Shown here one piece after another: positions 52,457 to 61,944 of a stretch of DNA of 64,000 nt; the first letter of the stretch is position 1, and each line of letters opens with the position of its first letter. Made by a program: the position numbers and the translations under genes. Source of the stretch: Deltaproteobacteria bacterium (lineage in GTDB: Bacteria > Desulfobacterota > Binatia > Binatales > Binataceae). The stretch covers positions 43,783 to 107,782 of the forward strand of contig JAKBMB010000013.1 in assembly GCA_021831785.1 (NCBI GenBank). Reading direction: 5' to 3'. The notes under the pieces are model-generated. The model saw nothing but the letters and a program-made list of their open reading frames with translations. It was not told the origin of the DNA and searched no databases.

Positions 52457-54715
52457 TCAAGCGCGCGTCGGCAGCGCGCCCAGGCGCGAGCCGCCGGCCG
52501 CGCCGCGATAGGAGGGGTCGAAGGTCGAGCGCGCGCCGATACCCTTGAGCGCCATGTTGCCCAGAATCCGCGCGCTGGCGCGCAGCGGGTCCTCGTTTTC
52601 GTTGACGCCGTCCAAAAGCTCGGCCACGCGCTCCTGCCCGCGGCTTACTTCGCCGCCGAGCATCTGCTTGCCGACGCTGAAGAGCTGGGCTCGCGGCTTG
52701 GCCGGCGTGTTGGCGAGCCCCGCCAGCTTGCCCTCCAGATAGGCGGCCTTGCGCAAAAGCTCGGCCTCGCGCGCCGAGATCGCGCCGCCCGCCGCGCCTT
52801 GACGCACGGCAACCGGCGGCGTGCCGAACGGCGGAATATCAAGCGTCCGTTCAGCCTCGGGATAGGGATACTTCAGATCGTAATCAGGCACGTCGCCCTC
52901 CGTTAGCTCGTCCTGGGCCATCGGATGGACCCCGGGCGGCACGTCGTAAAGCCCCGGGTAGGCGTCGCCGGGCGCTTCGCCGCGCTCGCCGACCCACACC
53001 GCCATCGCTTTGTTCAGGTGATGCATGCCGAGCTCCTGATGCTCCAGGGCGCGGGCGGCGTGGCTGCCCTCGAGCGCCGCCTGCTCGGCCGCTTTGCCGA
53101 GATGCCCGGCGACGGCGGCCAGATGCGCCGCGGCGTCGTCATGGGGAAATTCGCCGCGCGCCATCTCGGCCATGAGCGCCGAGTCTGCCGCGCCCTTGTC
53201 CGCCTTGGCGCCGCCCGCTGCCTCGTGATGTTCCTTGAGCAGTTTGTGCAGGGCGCTGAGCGCCTGATGCGCCGCTTTGTGCGCGCGCACGACGTGGCCG
53301 TGATGCTCGGCGGCCTTCTGTTGATGCTCCGCGGCTTTGGCGAAGTGACTATTTGCGCGGTGAAGGCTCTGGCGGTGGCCGATGGCGCGACCCTTCACCT
53401 TGCCGGGGTCAAAAGCTCCCATGTGATACTCTCCTCGTTGCGGTTCTCCGATCGTTGGTTCATCTTCGCGCGCGGCCGCGGCCGGGCGGCCGTTCTTCCC
53501 CATGCCTGCATTCGCTGCTGCCGCGCCCCAAGGCCCGCCGGCCCCGCCCGCGTGAACCTCGCCGTCCGCTTTGGTATGCGCGCGAGCCGCGGGCGGGCCG
53601 GCCGGGTCGATCTCGCGCTTCCATGCCGCGATAATCCGCCGCTCGATTTGCTCTCGCTCGGCGCGCGTATAGAAGCGCCGATTCTCAGGCATCGCGAAAT
53701 AGCTCCACGCCGCGCGAATATGCGCCGGCGTGTCCAACGGGTACTTCTTGTTCTGCGGGTCGGCGAACTCAACGGTGCCGTAGGCGTCGAGCGCGCGCTG
53801 CTGATCCGCTTCGCTCACGTCCGAGCGCCGCTCGAGCGCCTCGCTCGAGCACCCTGCCGCGCGTTGATTGCCGCCGGCGCAGGCATCGTCCTCATCGTCA
53901 CCGGCGTCCCCGTCACAGCCGCCGGCGCCGCCGTTTTCGTCGTCATCGCCGTCTTCGCCGCTGAATGGATTCGCGCCGATCCCGGCGCTGGCCAGGGCGT
54001 CGTTCTCGCTCCAGCTCAGGATGCGGCTTAGATCGGCGTACGCGTCATCGTACGGCGACCAAGTCATCCCGCCCTCGTCGCCCGCCTCAAGCGCCTGGTC
54101 GGCGCGCGGCCCCATCGGACGCTGGTTCAGATCGTGCTCGGCTTCCACCGCGTGCGGGGCGTGGGGCGACAGTCTCTCGCCAAGCCTGGTACCCGCGAGC
54201 TTGGCGATAAGCCGGCCGAGAATCCCCACTTCGGCGGGCTCCAAGGTAACCCCGTTGGCACCCGGCCCTCGCCCGCCGCCGCGTTCGCCTTGTGCGTCCC
54301 GCTTGTACAGCTCGAGCCGGCATTCCGGGTTCGCCGGCCGGTCGACCAGCGAAATTTCGGTGAGCAAAAGCTCGGTGATTTCCTCGCCGTTTTTCCCCAG
54401 ACGCTGGCCGCCGATCGAAAATCCCTTGTAGACCCCCTCTTTGACCTTGTTCCAGGCCTCGTCATCCACAATCCGCCCGACGACGTAGAGCCCTTTCTTG
54501 TCCACGTCGGCGGACTCGGTGACGCCGACCGCGGACATCTGATGCATCTCGCGGATATTGCGCCACTGCATGTAGTCGGGCAGCGCGCGTTTGACCGCCT
54601 CGAGCGAGACCCGCTCGCCCTGAAGATCGAGCGTCGGTGTGGAGGCGTAGCCGTAAACCAAGCGCTTTTCGGCGTCGACTTTGTTAAGCGGCACCCAAAA
54701 CTGAATCGTCTGCAT
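52457..54715 (-). CDS. Prohead protease fused to a long assembly domain
   Basis: 752 residues. Residues 1-140 are an HK97-type S78 prohead protease (LVYGYASTPTLDLQGERVS; His58 in REMHQM; Ser100 in YKGFSIGG; LLTEISLVDRPANPECRLELY). After an acidic, Gly-rich linker, about 310-370 matches a DUF6582-like segment (VEFADPQNKKYPLDTPAHIRAAWSYF; EREQIERRIIAAWKREI). Next is a His/Ala-rich helical region (about 430-570, with AKAAEHQQKAAEHHGHVVRAH). A final helical part (AREAELLRKAAYLEGKLAGL) ends it. Single-domain proteases are near 150-250 residues. The extension probably serves as the scaffold. Confidence 0.78.
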   Translation of the reverse strand: MQTIQFWVPLNKVDAEKRLVYGYASTPTLDLQGERVSLEAVKRALPDYMQWRNIREMHQMSAVGVTESADVDKKGLYVVGRIVDDEAWNKVKEGVYKGFSIGGQRLGKNGEEITELLLTEISLVDRPANPECRLELYKRDAQGERGGGRGPGANGVTLEPAEVGILGRLIAKLAGTRLGERLSPHAPHAVEAEHDLNQRPMGPRADQALEAGDEGGMTWSPYDDAYADLSRILSWSENDALASAGIGANPFSGEDGDDDENGGAGGCDGDAGDDEDDACAGGNQRAAGCSSEALERRSDVSEADQQRALDAYGTVEFADPQNKKYPLDTPAHIRAAWSYFAMPENRRFYTRAEREQIERRIIAAWKREIDPAGPPAARAHTKADGEVHAGGAGGPWGAAAANAGMGKNGRPAAAAREDEPTIGEPQRGEYHMGAFDPGKVKGRAIGHRQSLHRANSHFAKAAEHQQKAAEHHGHVVRAHKAAHQALSALHKLLKEHHEAAGGAKADKGAADSALMAEMARGEFPHDDAAAHLAAVAGHLGKAAEQAALEGSHAARALEHQELGMHHLNKAMAVWVGERGEAPGDAYPGLYDVPPGVHPMAQDELTEGDVPDYDLKYPYPEAERTLDIPPFGTPPVAVRQGAAGGAISAREAELLRKAAYLEGKLAGLANTPAKPRAQLFSVGKQMLGGEVSRGQERVAELLDGVNENEDPLRASARILGNMALKGIGARSTFDPSYRGAAGGSRLGALPTRA

Positions 54716-54740
54716 AAAGCCTGCTGCCGTCGGACGCGAA

Positions 54741-54780
54741 AAATAAAAAAGCCCGGTAAGCCTGATGGCCTACCGGGCTT
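54741..54780 (-). terminator. Intrinsic terminator upstream of the prohead protease gene
   Basis: On the minus strand AGCCCGGTA (54779-54771) and TACCGGGCT (54758-54750) form a perfect 9-bp stem with an inner GCC/GGC pair. A run of T (complement of 54741-54750) follows. It would stop transcripts arriving from the cargo/portal side, so the head genes probably have their own promoter in 54716-54740 or use read-through. Confidence 0.75.
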
Positions 54781-54956
54781 GCGTTTAGCGCAGCATCCGG
54801 TCGCGCTGCTCTCACCGAACAGCGCGCTCTTTACGACTTTCTCCGCCTTAGCTCAATCGCCCTCTCATCACCGCCGCCGCGCCTCCGCTTTCGCTCTCCG
54901 CGCCCCAGCTACCCAACCGCCGCTTATCACCGCCATAGCCCGCCGCACGCACTCGC

Positions 54957-55205
54957 CTACGCTATCTTGCTCGGCTCCAGGTATTCGATTATCCGCTTGA
55001 CGCTGCTCGGCACGCCGTCCTTGAGCGACAAATCGAGCGAGCCCGTCAGCCGATCGCGCCGCGCCGTCCGTAAAAGCCTCAACACCCAGCGCGGCACCTC
55101 CTCGCACTCGCCGCATCGCGCCGCCGCCCGCGCGCCGTCGCCGGCCGCCACCGCCGCCCCGCTCCTCGCCCGCGTCCTCTCGGCGCCCGCTTCAATCGAG
55201 TGCAT
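54957..55205 (-). CDS. Small phage protein with possible zinc pair
   Basis: The ATG at 55205 follows GAGG by six bases and gives 82 residues. The N-terminus is Ala/Arg-rich. The C-terminal half reads as a compact helical domain (RCGECEEVPRWVLRLLRTARRDRL, then VPSSVKRIIEYLEPSKIA). One CxxC is present. The terminator at 54741 follows. Function unknown; a DNA-binding or regulatory protein is possible. Confidence 0.4.
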   Translation of the reverse strand: MHSIEAGAERTRARSGAAVAAGDGARAAARCGECEEVPRWVLRLLRTARRDRLTGSLDLSLKDGVPSSVKRIIEYLEPSKIA

Positions 55206-55269
55206 CAACCGCCTCGTTCTCTATTTCGCCCGAAACCGCCGCCCCTGTCAATATACCCACTCGATATTC

Positions 55270-55301
55270 ACCGAAATAAACTGGGCGGTTTCGGTATTAT
55301 A
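55270..55301 (-). promoter_or_regulatory. Minus-strand -10 box with adjacent inverted repeat
   Basis: A perfect TATAAT on the minus strand (55301-55296) is followed by the inverted pair ACCGAAA/TTTCGGT (55295-55289 and 55276-55270), which could bind a repressor at the transcription start. No good -35 box is seen. It points to the small gene at 54957-55205. Confidence 0.4.
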
Positions 55302-55879
55302 CTCAGATCTACGCCCTACCCGATTTGACGTGGTAATCAGCGCTCCGTCGCGCGCATGGCGCGGCGGCTCATCCGAGCCTGCCTCGCGTTGCCCACCTTG
55401 CTTTCGGGCACTCACGAGCGCCTCCAATTCCGCCAAACGTTCCCCACCTTTTGCGGCGCCGGGGCTTGTCATCGTGAGCCGCGCGAGACGTCCTTGGCCG
55501 AGCGCAGTCGAAAAGCCTGTCCTGAGGCTTGGCGAAGGGATCGACGCGAAGGGATTCGCTCACCGGCAGCTTGGCTAGTAAATCACCGCGCCCGGCGAAC
55601 CTGCGGCTGCGGACCGACGGCCGCGGTCTCATCGCGCTGCGTAAGCTCGCACCCGGCCTTGCGCCATTCATCGGAGGGTATTTGTGTGCCCGAGGGCAAA
55701 GCGAAGCCGCGGAAGTCGTCACGTACGAACACGAGATCCAGAAGGGCAGCGCACACTGGCACGCTCGGCCGCGACTTCAGCCACCGAAGTTATAGGAGCG
55801 GACCGCTACTTTGACGACCAACTCCCGGCCTTCGGTGGCTACCACGTCGCCAGCGATTAGGTCCGCCACCTGCGTAACG
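55302..55879. other. Spacer at one edge of the cargo block
   Basis: About 580 bases without a gene I can support. A 74-codon minus frame at 55248-55472 has a helical beginning (GERLAELEALVSARKQ) but runs over the promoter-like region and lacks support. Part of the region (55470-55560) contains the dispersed words seen at 16555-16850 (GTCGAAAAGCCTGTCCTGAG), a sign of repeat DNA. The frame 55777-55977 may continue the broken 3' end of the next gene. Confidence 0.3.
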
Positions 55880-56101
55880 TCAACTACGGTCAGGAAGATC
55901 GACCGGCGGCGGAAGGAAGCCGGTGTCGATAACGAACCCCTCAGGCATGATGGGAAGCCCAATCGAGGGCAGTTCAACGGTTTTGCCGGCGAGCGATTGA
56001 GACGGCATGCAGGTTATCGTTCCCGTCAGTGTTACACTCACGGGCGTGCGGGAAGTTTCGTCTTGCTCCTTCTTGACGGATAGTCTTTTAGGCTTCGTCA
56101 T
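55880..56101 (-). CDS. Small protein coupled to the SDH-type protease
   Basis: 73 residues from the ATG at 56101, overlapping the protease stop by four bases. It begins MTKPKRLSVKKEQDETSRTP and continues VSVTLTGTITCMPSQSLAGKTVELPSIG. A second frame (ending 55777) carries a plausible continuation, FLTVVDVTQVADLIAGDVVA, so a frameshift near 55900 may have split a protein of about 110 residues. Function unknown. Confidence 0.45.
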   Translation of the reverse strand: MTKPKRLSVKKEQDETSRTPVSVTLTGTITCMPSQSLAGKTVELPSIGLPIMPEGFVIDTGFLPPPVDLPDRS

Positions 56102-57288
56102 GTTTCGAGCTCCCATCGCTGCCACAGAACCTCCTGTTTCACTGCGTCCTGTGGGCCTGCCGGCGTATTGATCGTCGCGCGCTCTATGGCCATGTCCGTA
56201 AGAAATACATCTGTATGATCAACGGACTCCAAGTACGCGCCAGGCAATTTCTCCAGCCGTGTCTTTGGCGCGACCCGACCGAGCACGTTTACCATAGCGG
56301 CAGCCAGTCGGACAACCTGTTCCTCGCCTCCCGGTACGAGTTGCACGCCAGCCGCACTCAGTTCGCGGATTTTCTGCACCAACTCCTGCACCGTCGGAGG
56401 CGTCGGTGCTCCGCGCTGTGCCACGTCGATTTCGTGAATCGGGGTAAAAGGCTCCTTTAACTTCAACGCGCCCTCATATTCAGCATAGAGTTCCCACATC
56501 ACCTGTTCTGCCACTGGAGAAGGGTCAACGACCTTCAATTTCAAATCGTCACGGGCCTCCTTCCTGTTGATGGGGTGCCCGTGGAAGAACAAATTCGACT
56601 TAAGGGTATCAATGATTGTCTCGATCTCATGCTGACTCTCGACCGACATGTGTTTGCGCAGCAATTTTTGTGCCAGCATTCGCGACTGATTATGGGACCG
56701 CTGTACGTTACCCAAAGCAAGGGGATGGATTTTTTCCGTCAGAGCGATCAATGCTTGGACCAGCTCGTCTTCGTGGCTGATGCCGACCTCTTCCTTGACT
56801 AATTTGAAGTATGCCGACACATCTTCCACGCTGATCGGGGCCGGTAAGGCGGGGTTATACGGATGCGGGGGATTGAAGACATTCGCGACAGAGGGGTCTA
56901 TCGGGCCAAGGCAGCCCATCCGGTGCATGATGATCTCATCCGCACCCAACGCGATCAGCGTGGCAGCGCTGAAGGCTCTATGGGGAACAAGCACTGCAAA
57001 CTTGTCGGTGTACTCCCGGATCAGGTTCACGACTCGCCAAGGCACGGTTCCGGAGCCACCGTTGCTGTGAATGAACAGATCGACGCCGTGCTTTGCCTTA
57101 TCCGGGGCTTTTTCGAGGTGTTCACGTAAAAGCGGTAGAATGTCGTCGGCGATTGAGATTTCAAATCCTGTGCGCGTGGAAGTCACGTACGCGATAAGCA
57201 ATCGCCCATCCCGGTCCTTCTCTAATCTCTTGATCAGCTCCTGTCGCGCTTGCCGGCCCACTGCCTTGCTCCCCCTCGAACGAGTCAA
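56098..57288 (-). CDS. SDH-type ClpP-fold serine protease (SppA/S49-like)
   Basis: 396 residues. Residues 25-170 form a ClpP/crotonase-fold domain of the serine dehydrogenase proteinase type (SDH_protease). Features are LFIHSNGGSGTVPWRVVNLIREY, then VLVPHRAFSAATLIALGADEIIMH with the likely nucleophile Ser, then GCLGPIDPS. The second half is helical, with SVEDVSAYFKLVKEEVGISHE and later a HGHPINRKEA segment. No signal peptide. It is not a usual head-assembly gene. It lies between portal and prohead protease with a small coupled gene downstream, as cargo. In host genomes such proteins sometimes sit near membrane-linked defence genes. Its role here is unknown. Confidence 0.72.
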   Translation of the reverse strand: MTRSRGSKAVGRQARQELIKRLEKDRDGRLLIAYVTSTRTGFEISIADDILPLLREHLEKAPDKAKHGVDLFIHSNGGSGTVPWRVVNLIREYTDKFAVLVPHRAFSAATLIALGADEIIMHRMGCLGPIDPSVANVFNPPHPYNPALPAPISVEDVSAYFKLVKEEVGISHEDELVQALIALTEKIHPLALGNVQRSHNQSRMLAQKLLRKHMSVESQHEIETIIDTLKSNLFFHGHPINRKEARDDLKLKVVDPSPVAEQVMWELYAEYEGALKLKEPFTPIHEIDVAQRGAPTPPTVQELVQKIRELSAAGVQLVPGGEEQVVRLAAAMVNVLGRVAPKTRLEKLPGAYLESVDHTDVFLTDMAIERATINTPAGPQDAVKQEVLWQRWELET

Positions 57289-57558
57289 CGCGAGCCGAGT
57301 CTACCACCGCCGTCTGCCTTCGCCAACACAAAGAGACTCGCCACTAGCACCGCTGTGCTCGGTGCGGCGGATGCTTCAACGGTGTACATTGCCGCGCCGC
57401 GTGAGCCGCCCGCCGTGCGCAAGAGCGCCGAGGGTGCCGGTCTCGCTCGACCTTGCACGATAAACGGCCTGAGCAATTGCGCAAAGCGGACCCGGGACGT
57501 TGATGCGTCAGAGCAAGGGGTGCTATATTGCGCTTTCTAGCGAGAAGCGAGGATTTCA

Positions 57559-57660
57559 ATGGAGCAACCCGCGCACGCCAAAAGTCAGCCGCAGCCGCCG
57601 TCCTCCAAGCCGCCTCCGCTTAAGCCCCCGCCTAAAAAGGTGATCAAGAAAAGCGCCTAA
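57559..57660 (+). CDS. 33-residue Pro/Lys-rich protein, opposite strand
   Basis: An ATG at 57559 with GCGAGG upstream opens 33 codons: Pro/Gln/Ser-rich, then PPPKKVIKKSA. It is the only credible plus-strand frame in the phage cluster and its stop overlaps that of the convergent membrane-protein gene. The composition is simple and it may be spurious. Confidence 0.35.
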   Translation: MEQPAHAKSQPQPPSSKPPPLKPPPKKVIKKSA

Positions 57661-58238
57661 ACGAAAAGAGTCCAAGCCAGACGCAAAGTGATCGCCAAGA
57701 GCACGAGCGAGAGCAGCGCCGTGCCGGCCACCAGAAAAGTCTGCGCTTTATCGACACGGTCGGCTTTTATGTGATTTACCTTGTCATGCGACGCGATACT
57801 TTCATACATCGAAATTAGATAGAAGCGCCGAAGCTGGTCGGGAAAGTCGAGGTACTCCTTGGCCAGCCATACCTCCCTTTCATCCGGCCAAAGGAACTTC
57901 TCCACGCGAAGAGCCAGTAAGCTGAACACGTTGGCTACCAGCAGGCAAAACAGAGCAACGAACATCAGAGAAGCAAAAATTCCGCCGAGCGGGAGGTCTC
58001 TCACCTCGGCCTTCCACGTCGAGATCGTCGATAGGAGCAGCGCTATGACTCCGCCGGAGAATCCGATCAGCAGACCGGCCTTGGAGTCAAGCCAGTGGAC
58101 GCGCTCGACCCCTTCTTGCAGCAACATCTTTCCAAAATCGTAAAGCTCAGTAGTCGTTTGCTGACTATCGTAACTACTAACACGGTCGATGATTTCTGCG
58201 AGTCCGTTGGTCTCGGGGCCACGCGCGTCCATTAACAT
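57657..58238 (-). CDS. Three-span membrane protein resembling PycTM/SLATT effectors
   Basis: 193 residues with a soluble N-terminus and membrane segments at about 55-72 (AGLLIGFSGGVIALLLST), 82-112 (GIFASLMFVALFCLLVANVF) and 166-190 (FLVAGTALLSLVLLAITLRLA). The segment VHWLDSKAGLLIGFSGG, where an Asp-x-Lys-Ala precedes the first span, is like that of PycTM and SLATT proteins, predicted membrane effectors of anti-phage systems. No cyclase or nucleotide sensor gene is next to it. It neighbours the SDH-type protease in the cargo block. The assignment is tentative. Confidence 0.5.
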   Translation of the reverse strand: MLMDARGPETNGLAEIIDRVSSYDSQQTTTELYDFGKMLLQEGVERVHWLDSKAGLLIGFSGGVIALLLSTISTWKAEVRDLPLGGIFASLMFVALFCLLVANVFSLLALRVEKFLWPDEREVWLAKEYLDFPDQLRRFYLISMYESIASHDKVNHIKADRVDKAQTFLVAGTALLSLVLLAITLRLAWTLFV

Positions 58239-59031
58239 ATCCTCGTCAGCTACAACTCTTTCGGCCTGCCCAAATCGTACCGAAAAGAACGACCTTTGTC
58301 ACAGGCGATTTGAACGTCCGAGCGAGTTAGGGGGCGGCTTTGGGGCTGAGCTTGGGCAGCCCCAGTTGGCCGCGGGCTTCGTCCACGTTGATCACGCCCG
58401 ACTGCACGTAAATTTGCAGCGCCTGCGCCTGCTTGAGCGCGTCGACCTCGGGCCGCGGCTGGAACTTGAACTCGATATCGGAGTAGCCGAAATGCTCCTG
58501 GATCAGCGGGTTCATGATCTCCGACTCGAAGTAGGACATCAGCGGATAGAGCCCCTCTTCCTTGGCCGCTTGGTCACTCGATTCCGCCGTTGCGCGGTTC
58601 ATCATTTTGACGAACCCCTGGGGCGAAATGGAAAAAGCGAAGCATACGATTCGCGCCAGCCACTCGTCGTAGTCGGATTTCAGCAGCTCGCCGCCGGCCG
58701 ACTTGATATCGAACGGCTTCATACCGCCCGGCAGAAAGCGAATTTTTGACTTCTGATGCAGGTTCCCGCTGAGCAGCGCGTCGGTGTAGGCCTGGAACTG
58801 GGAGATTTGCGCCGGCGTCCAGCCCTCGGGCACGGTCACGATCAGGTCGGGGACCGACCCCTCGGACCAGTAATCGAGCTGGTAGAGCGTGCGCCGGATG
58901 CCTTCGGTTATCTCCAGGAAGCACTGCTCCACGGGCGAGTAGCCGTAGATGGGGAGCTCGGGCCGCGGGCGCATCGGAGCGTAAATTATCTCGTCCGCGC
59001 GAAAATCTACCATCGGCAGCCCTTTGATGGT

Positions 59032-60231
59032 GTTACCGCACCAAGCGGGCTTGCCGTTGCGCCGAACGTACAGTACCTCGTTCGGAACCGACGCGCAGTA
59101 TATTTTCCCGGAATAGCGTCGCTTGGAAATGGATGTCGCTATGGCCGAAGATGCCTTACGGACTGATACAGTATATAACTCGCCGCTGTGAATGGCGCGC
59201 CGCGTATTACCTTCTACTATCGCTCCGAGATGAGCCTTCGCCGTCCTGATGGACGCTGAATATCCTAGCTTAAGGGCGATTTCTTGAAGTTGGCCGGCAA
59301 GTATTCTGCTGCTAGTAAAGAGACGGTTTCGATGGCGGTCTCCATCGCCCAGGTGAAAATAGCGCCAGAAAATGTCAAGCTGGCGCGGTGGAGCGTTCAT
59401 GATGCTCTTGGGAATCCATTTGTCGCGAGCGTGGCCAAACTGCCTAAGGTACTCAACGAGTGCGGCTCGGTGAATCAAGAAAGAATCGCCCACGTGCCGC
59501 GCTGGTTCACCAGTAATTCTCTCAATCAGCTCCTTATACGCGCCAAACGCGTGACCGTAGGGACGCTGCGAGATAGCCACGGTCCCTCCCGTGGAAAGAT
59601 TGCACGAGCCTTCGGCAAGGTAAGCACCCATGAAGGCGCAGAAATCATCGCCGGACATGGTTACGGGAAGGCCTTCGTTAGGCTCGCGCCTGCGGACTCG
59701 CTTTTGGTATAGGTTCGCTGCACGATGGGCGGTCGCTATCCCAACGCCCAACTGTTTCCCGATTTGTTCATAGGACAGACCTGCCTTACGTAGCGTACAG
59801 GCGCGCTGGTCAAGCTCAAGACGCCGCTCATGGAGGTCCGCAGTTTTCGATGGGAATCGCTGCTCGCCGATCTCCACACCGGTCCAGCGCGCGGTGAGCG
59901 GGATGGCCGCTGTACGAGTGTAATGCTCGGCTAAGTCGCGCGCCTCCAGTATTGCCCCATCAGCGCGCCGCTCCGCCTTATCGCGCAGCGCATGAGGCAC
60001 GCGCGTAACCAGCATCCGATGATTCGGCGATACTAGAAGATCAAGCGCCCGCGAACCGAAATGCCACATCGGCCCGGCGTAGTCGGCCTCATGGAAGTAG
60101 GTAGCGCGCTGCCATTGAAACGAGCCGTCGGGGGCGCGCGTTGCGCAGCGAGTCTTGCGCCATGTATCACGCAACTCAGGCCACCGCACCCATCCTCTGT
60201 CCGTCAGCACCTCGGTGTCCGCCGAATAGCA
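59032..60231 (-). other. Intein 2 in the portal gene (400 residues, LAGLIDADG homing endonuclease)
   Basis: It starts at Cys (CYSADTEVLTDRGW) and ends WCGN before Thr+1, so the usual penultimate His is Gly. Block B lies in the LLVSPNHRMLV segment. Two dodecapeptide motifs of a homing endonuclease are visible: FCAFMGAYLAEGS and FWRYFHLGDGD. The F block reads KIYCASVPNEVLYVRRNGK, with a cysteine that could act as a branching nucleophile. The MNAPPRQL segment and overall pattern are shared with intein 1. Confidence 0.85.
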
Positions 60232-60723
60232 TTGCTGATAGGCGGGCGATGGCGGGTCCGGCACCCGGCCGGCGTCGTCGATCAGCACCTTGACCGTGCT
60301 GCCGTCCAGACATTCGAGCGCGTACGGCGTGCCGGCCTGGCTGCGCCAGATGTAGATCGCCGGCGCGTCGATCACGAGCAGGTCCTCCAGGATAAGCCGG
60401 CACCAGGCCTGCCATCGATGCTTGCGGTCGGGCTTCTTAAAAAACTCCTTGAGGTACTGGACCCGCCGGTCGCGCGCGGAGCTTTTCGCGCTCGCGTTGA
60501 TCAGCCGGATATCCCACGGGATGCGCATCAACTGGTCTTTGCGGGTCTCGATCACCGCGCGCAAGATTCCCCATCCGTAGCTCATCGCGCGCAGCATCGC
60601 GTAGAGCCCCATCCGGCGCGGCTGGTACTCCAGATTGATGCCGACCGGGTAGTCCCATTCGCGCGGATAGGTTACATAGGGCGGTCCAAAAGGTACTCAC
60701 GGCCAGACCGGCTGAAAAGGCGT

Positions 60724-61944
60724 ATTGCCGCTCCAGCATGGACCGCTAACGCTGAAGCCCCAATCCGCCCTCTCTGCCGATCTGGCCAAACCTCCCCGCC
60801 GGAGTTTTTTCGGGTCCCATCGCTGAGTCCCCTGCTCTTCCCGGCGGACGCGCCGCACATAGACGACGCCATTAGGAACTGAAACGCAGTAAACCTTCCC
60901 TTTGTACTTCTCCTTGGTTACGGTAAAGCGCGCATGCATCGCGCCGTGGAGCGATATGCGATATCGCGCACGGCACGTGCTCGCGTAGGGCTCTTTATTT
61001 TTCGGACGGATGATACCAGTGCCCGGGCGCTCAACGCCGATTCCGGCGTGATACCCCATCTTGAGCGCCAGCTCTTGGAGCTGGTCGGCCATTTTGCGGC
61101 TGACTGTGCTGATCCGTTGCAGCACACCGTGATTGCGCGCCATGCGGCCGGTTTTGCTCGTATGCCTCTGAAAGCTGCCGTCGCCCAGCGCATACGCATC
61201 CCAAAACAGGCGCAACTGGCGCGGCGGCGCGTTCATCACGTCGGCGGGAACGAACTTCTCATGCGCATGGCCAAACGACTCGCAGAACCGGGCAAGCGCG
61301 GCGCTGTGAATATAGAAGCCGCCGCCATCTTCGGCGCCATAAGCGCGATACGAGACGCGCGCTCCGAACATCTTGTTGAGGGCTTTACTGAACGCCCGCA
61401 GCCTGGCGGATTTCGGCGACTGGCCGATCTTTACGCGCCACGGGAGGCCGTTCTTGCGCTCGGTGCTGCCCTCGCTGAGATAGAACCCCATGAAGGCGCA
61501 GTAGTCGTCGCCCGAGAGCACGACCGGCCGATGGCGATGATGGCCACTGTCAAACACCACCTCGTCAATGGGCGTACCGGTCCAAGCCGCAGTGAGCGGT
61601 ATCCGAGTATTGCTGGTGTACGCATCGGCGAGGATGTGCGCTTGAAGCCGTACCTCGCCCCCGCGATGGCCGCCGCGTGCTGAAACTCCCGCCAGACGCG
61701 CCGCCTTGTCCGGCAGCGAATCGACGAGCATCAAATGCTCTGGCGTCACCGCAAGGTCAATGTTGCGGGAGCGGAAGCGATAGATCTCCCCATCGTAGTC
61801 GCGCAGCGGACTGGGTTGCGCGGCCTGCCATTCGAGTTCTTTCGTTTCCAGATTGCGCGTGGCAACGAACTCGCCCGCCGCCAGATCATAAAACGCAATC
61901 CAGCCATGATCTCGCGTAAGGATTTCGGTGTCTGCCGTATAAGC
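60724..61944 (-). other. Intein 1 in the portal gene (407 residues, Ala1, LAGLIDADG endonuclease)
   Basis: It starts with Ala (AYTADTEILTRDHGW) in place of Cys/Ser and ends WSGN before Thr+1. Block B is AVTPEHLML. The endonuclease motifs are YCAFMGFYLSEGS and FWDAYALGDGS. The F block is KVYCVSVPNGVVYVRR, with the cysteine at the place used by class 3 inteins, which also start with a non-nucleophilic residue. Between blocks F and G there are about 37 extra residues (VRREEQGTQRWDPKK...), unusual for the family and possibly a disturbance of splicing. Confidence 0.82.

Noticed and set aside
52925..54031. 368-codon plus-strand frame opposite the prohead protease
   Set aside because: Shadow frame, no motifs.
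60697..60699. Portal TGA as selenocysteine
   Set aside because: No hairpin follows and no redox context exists; removing nine bases restores the expected extein.
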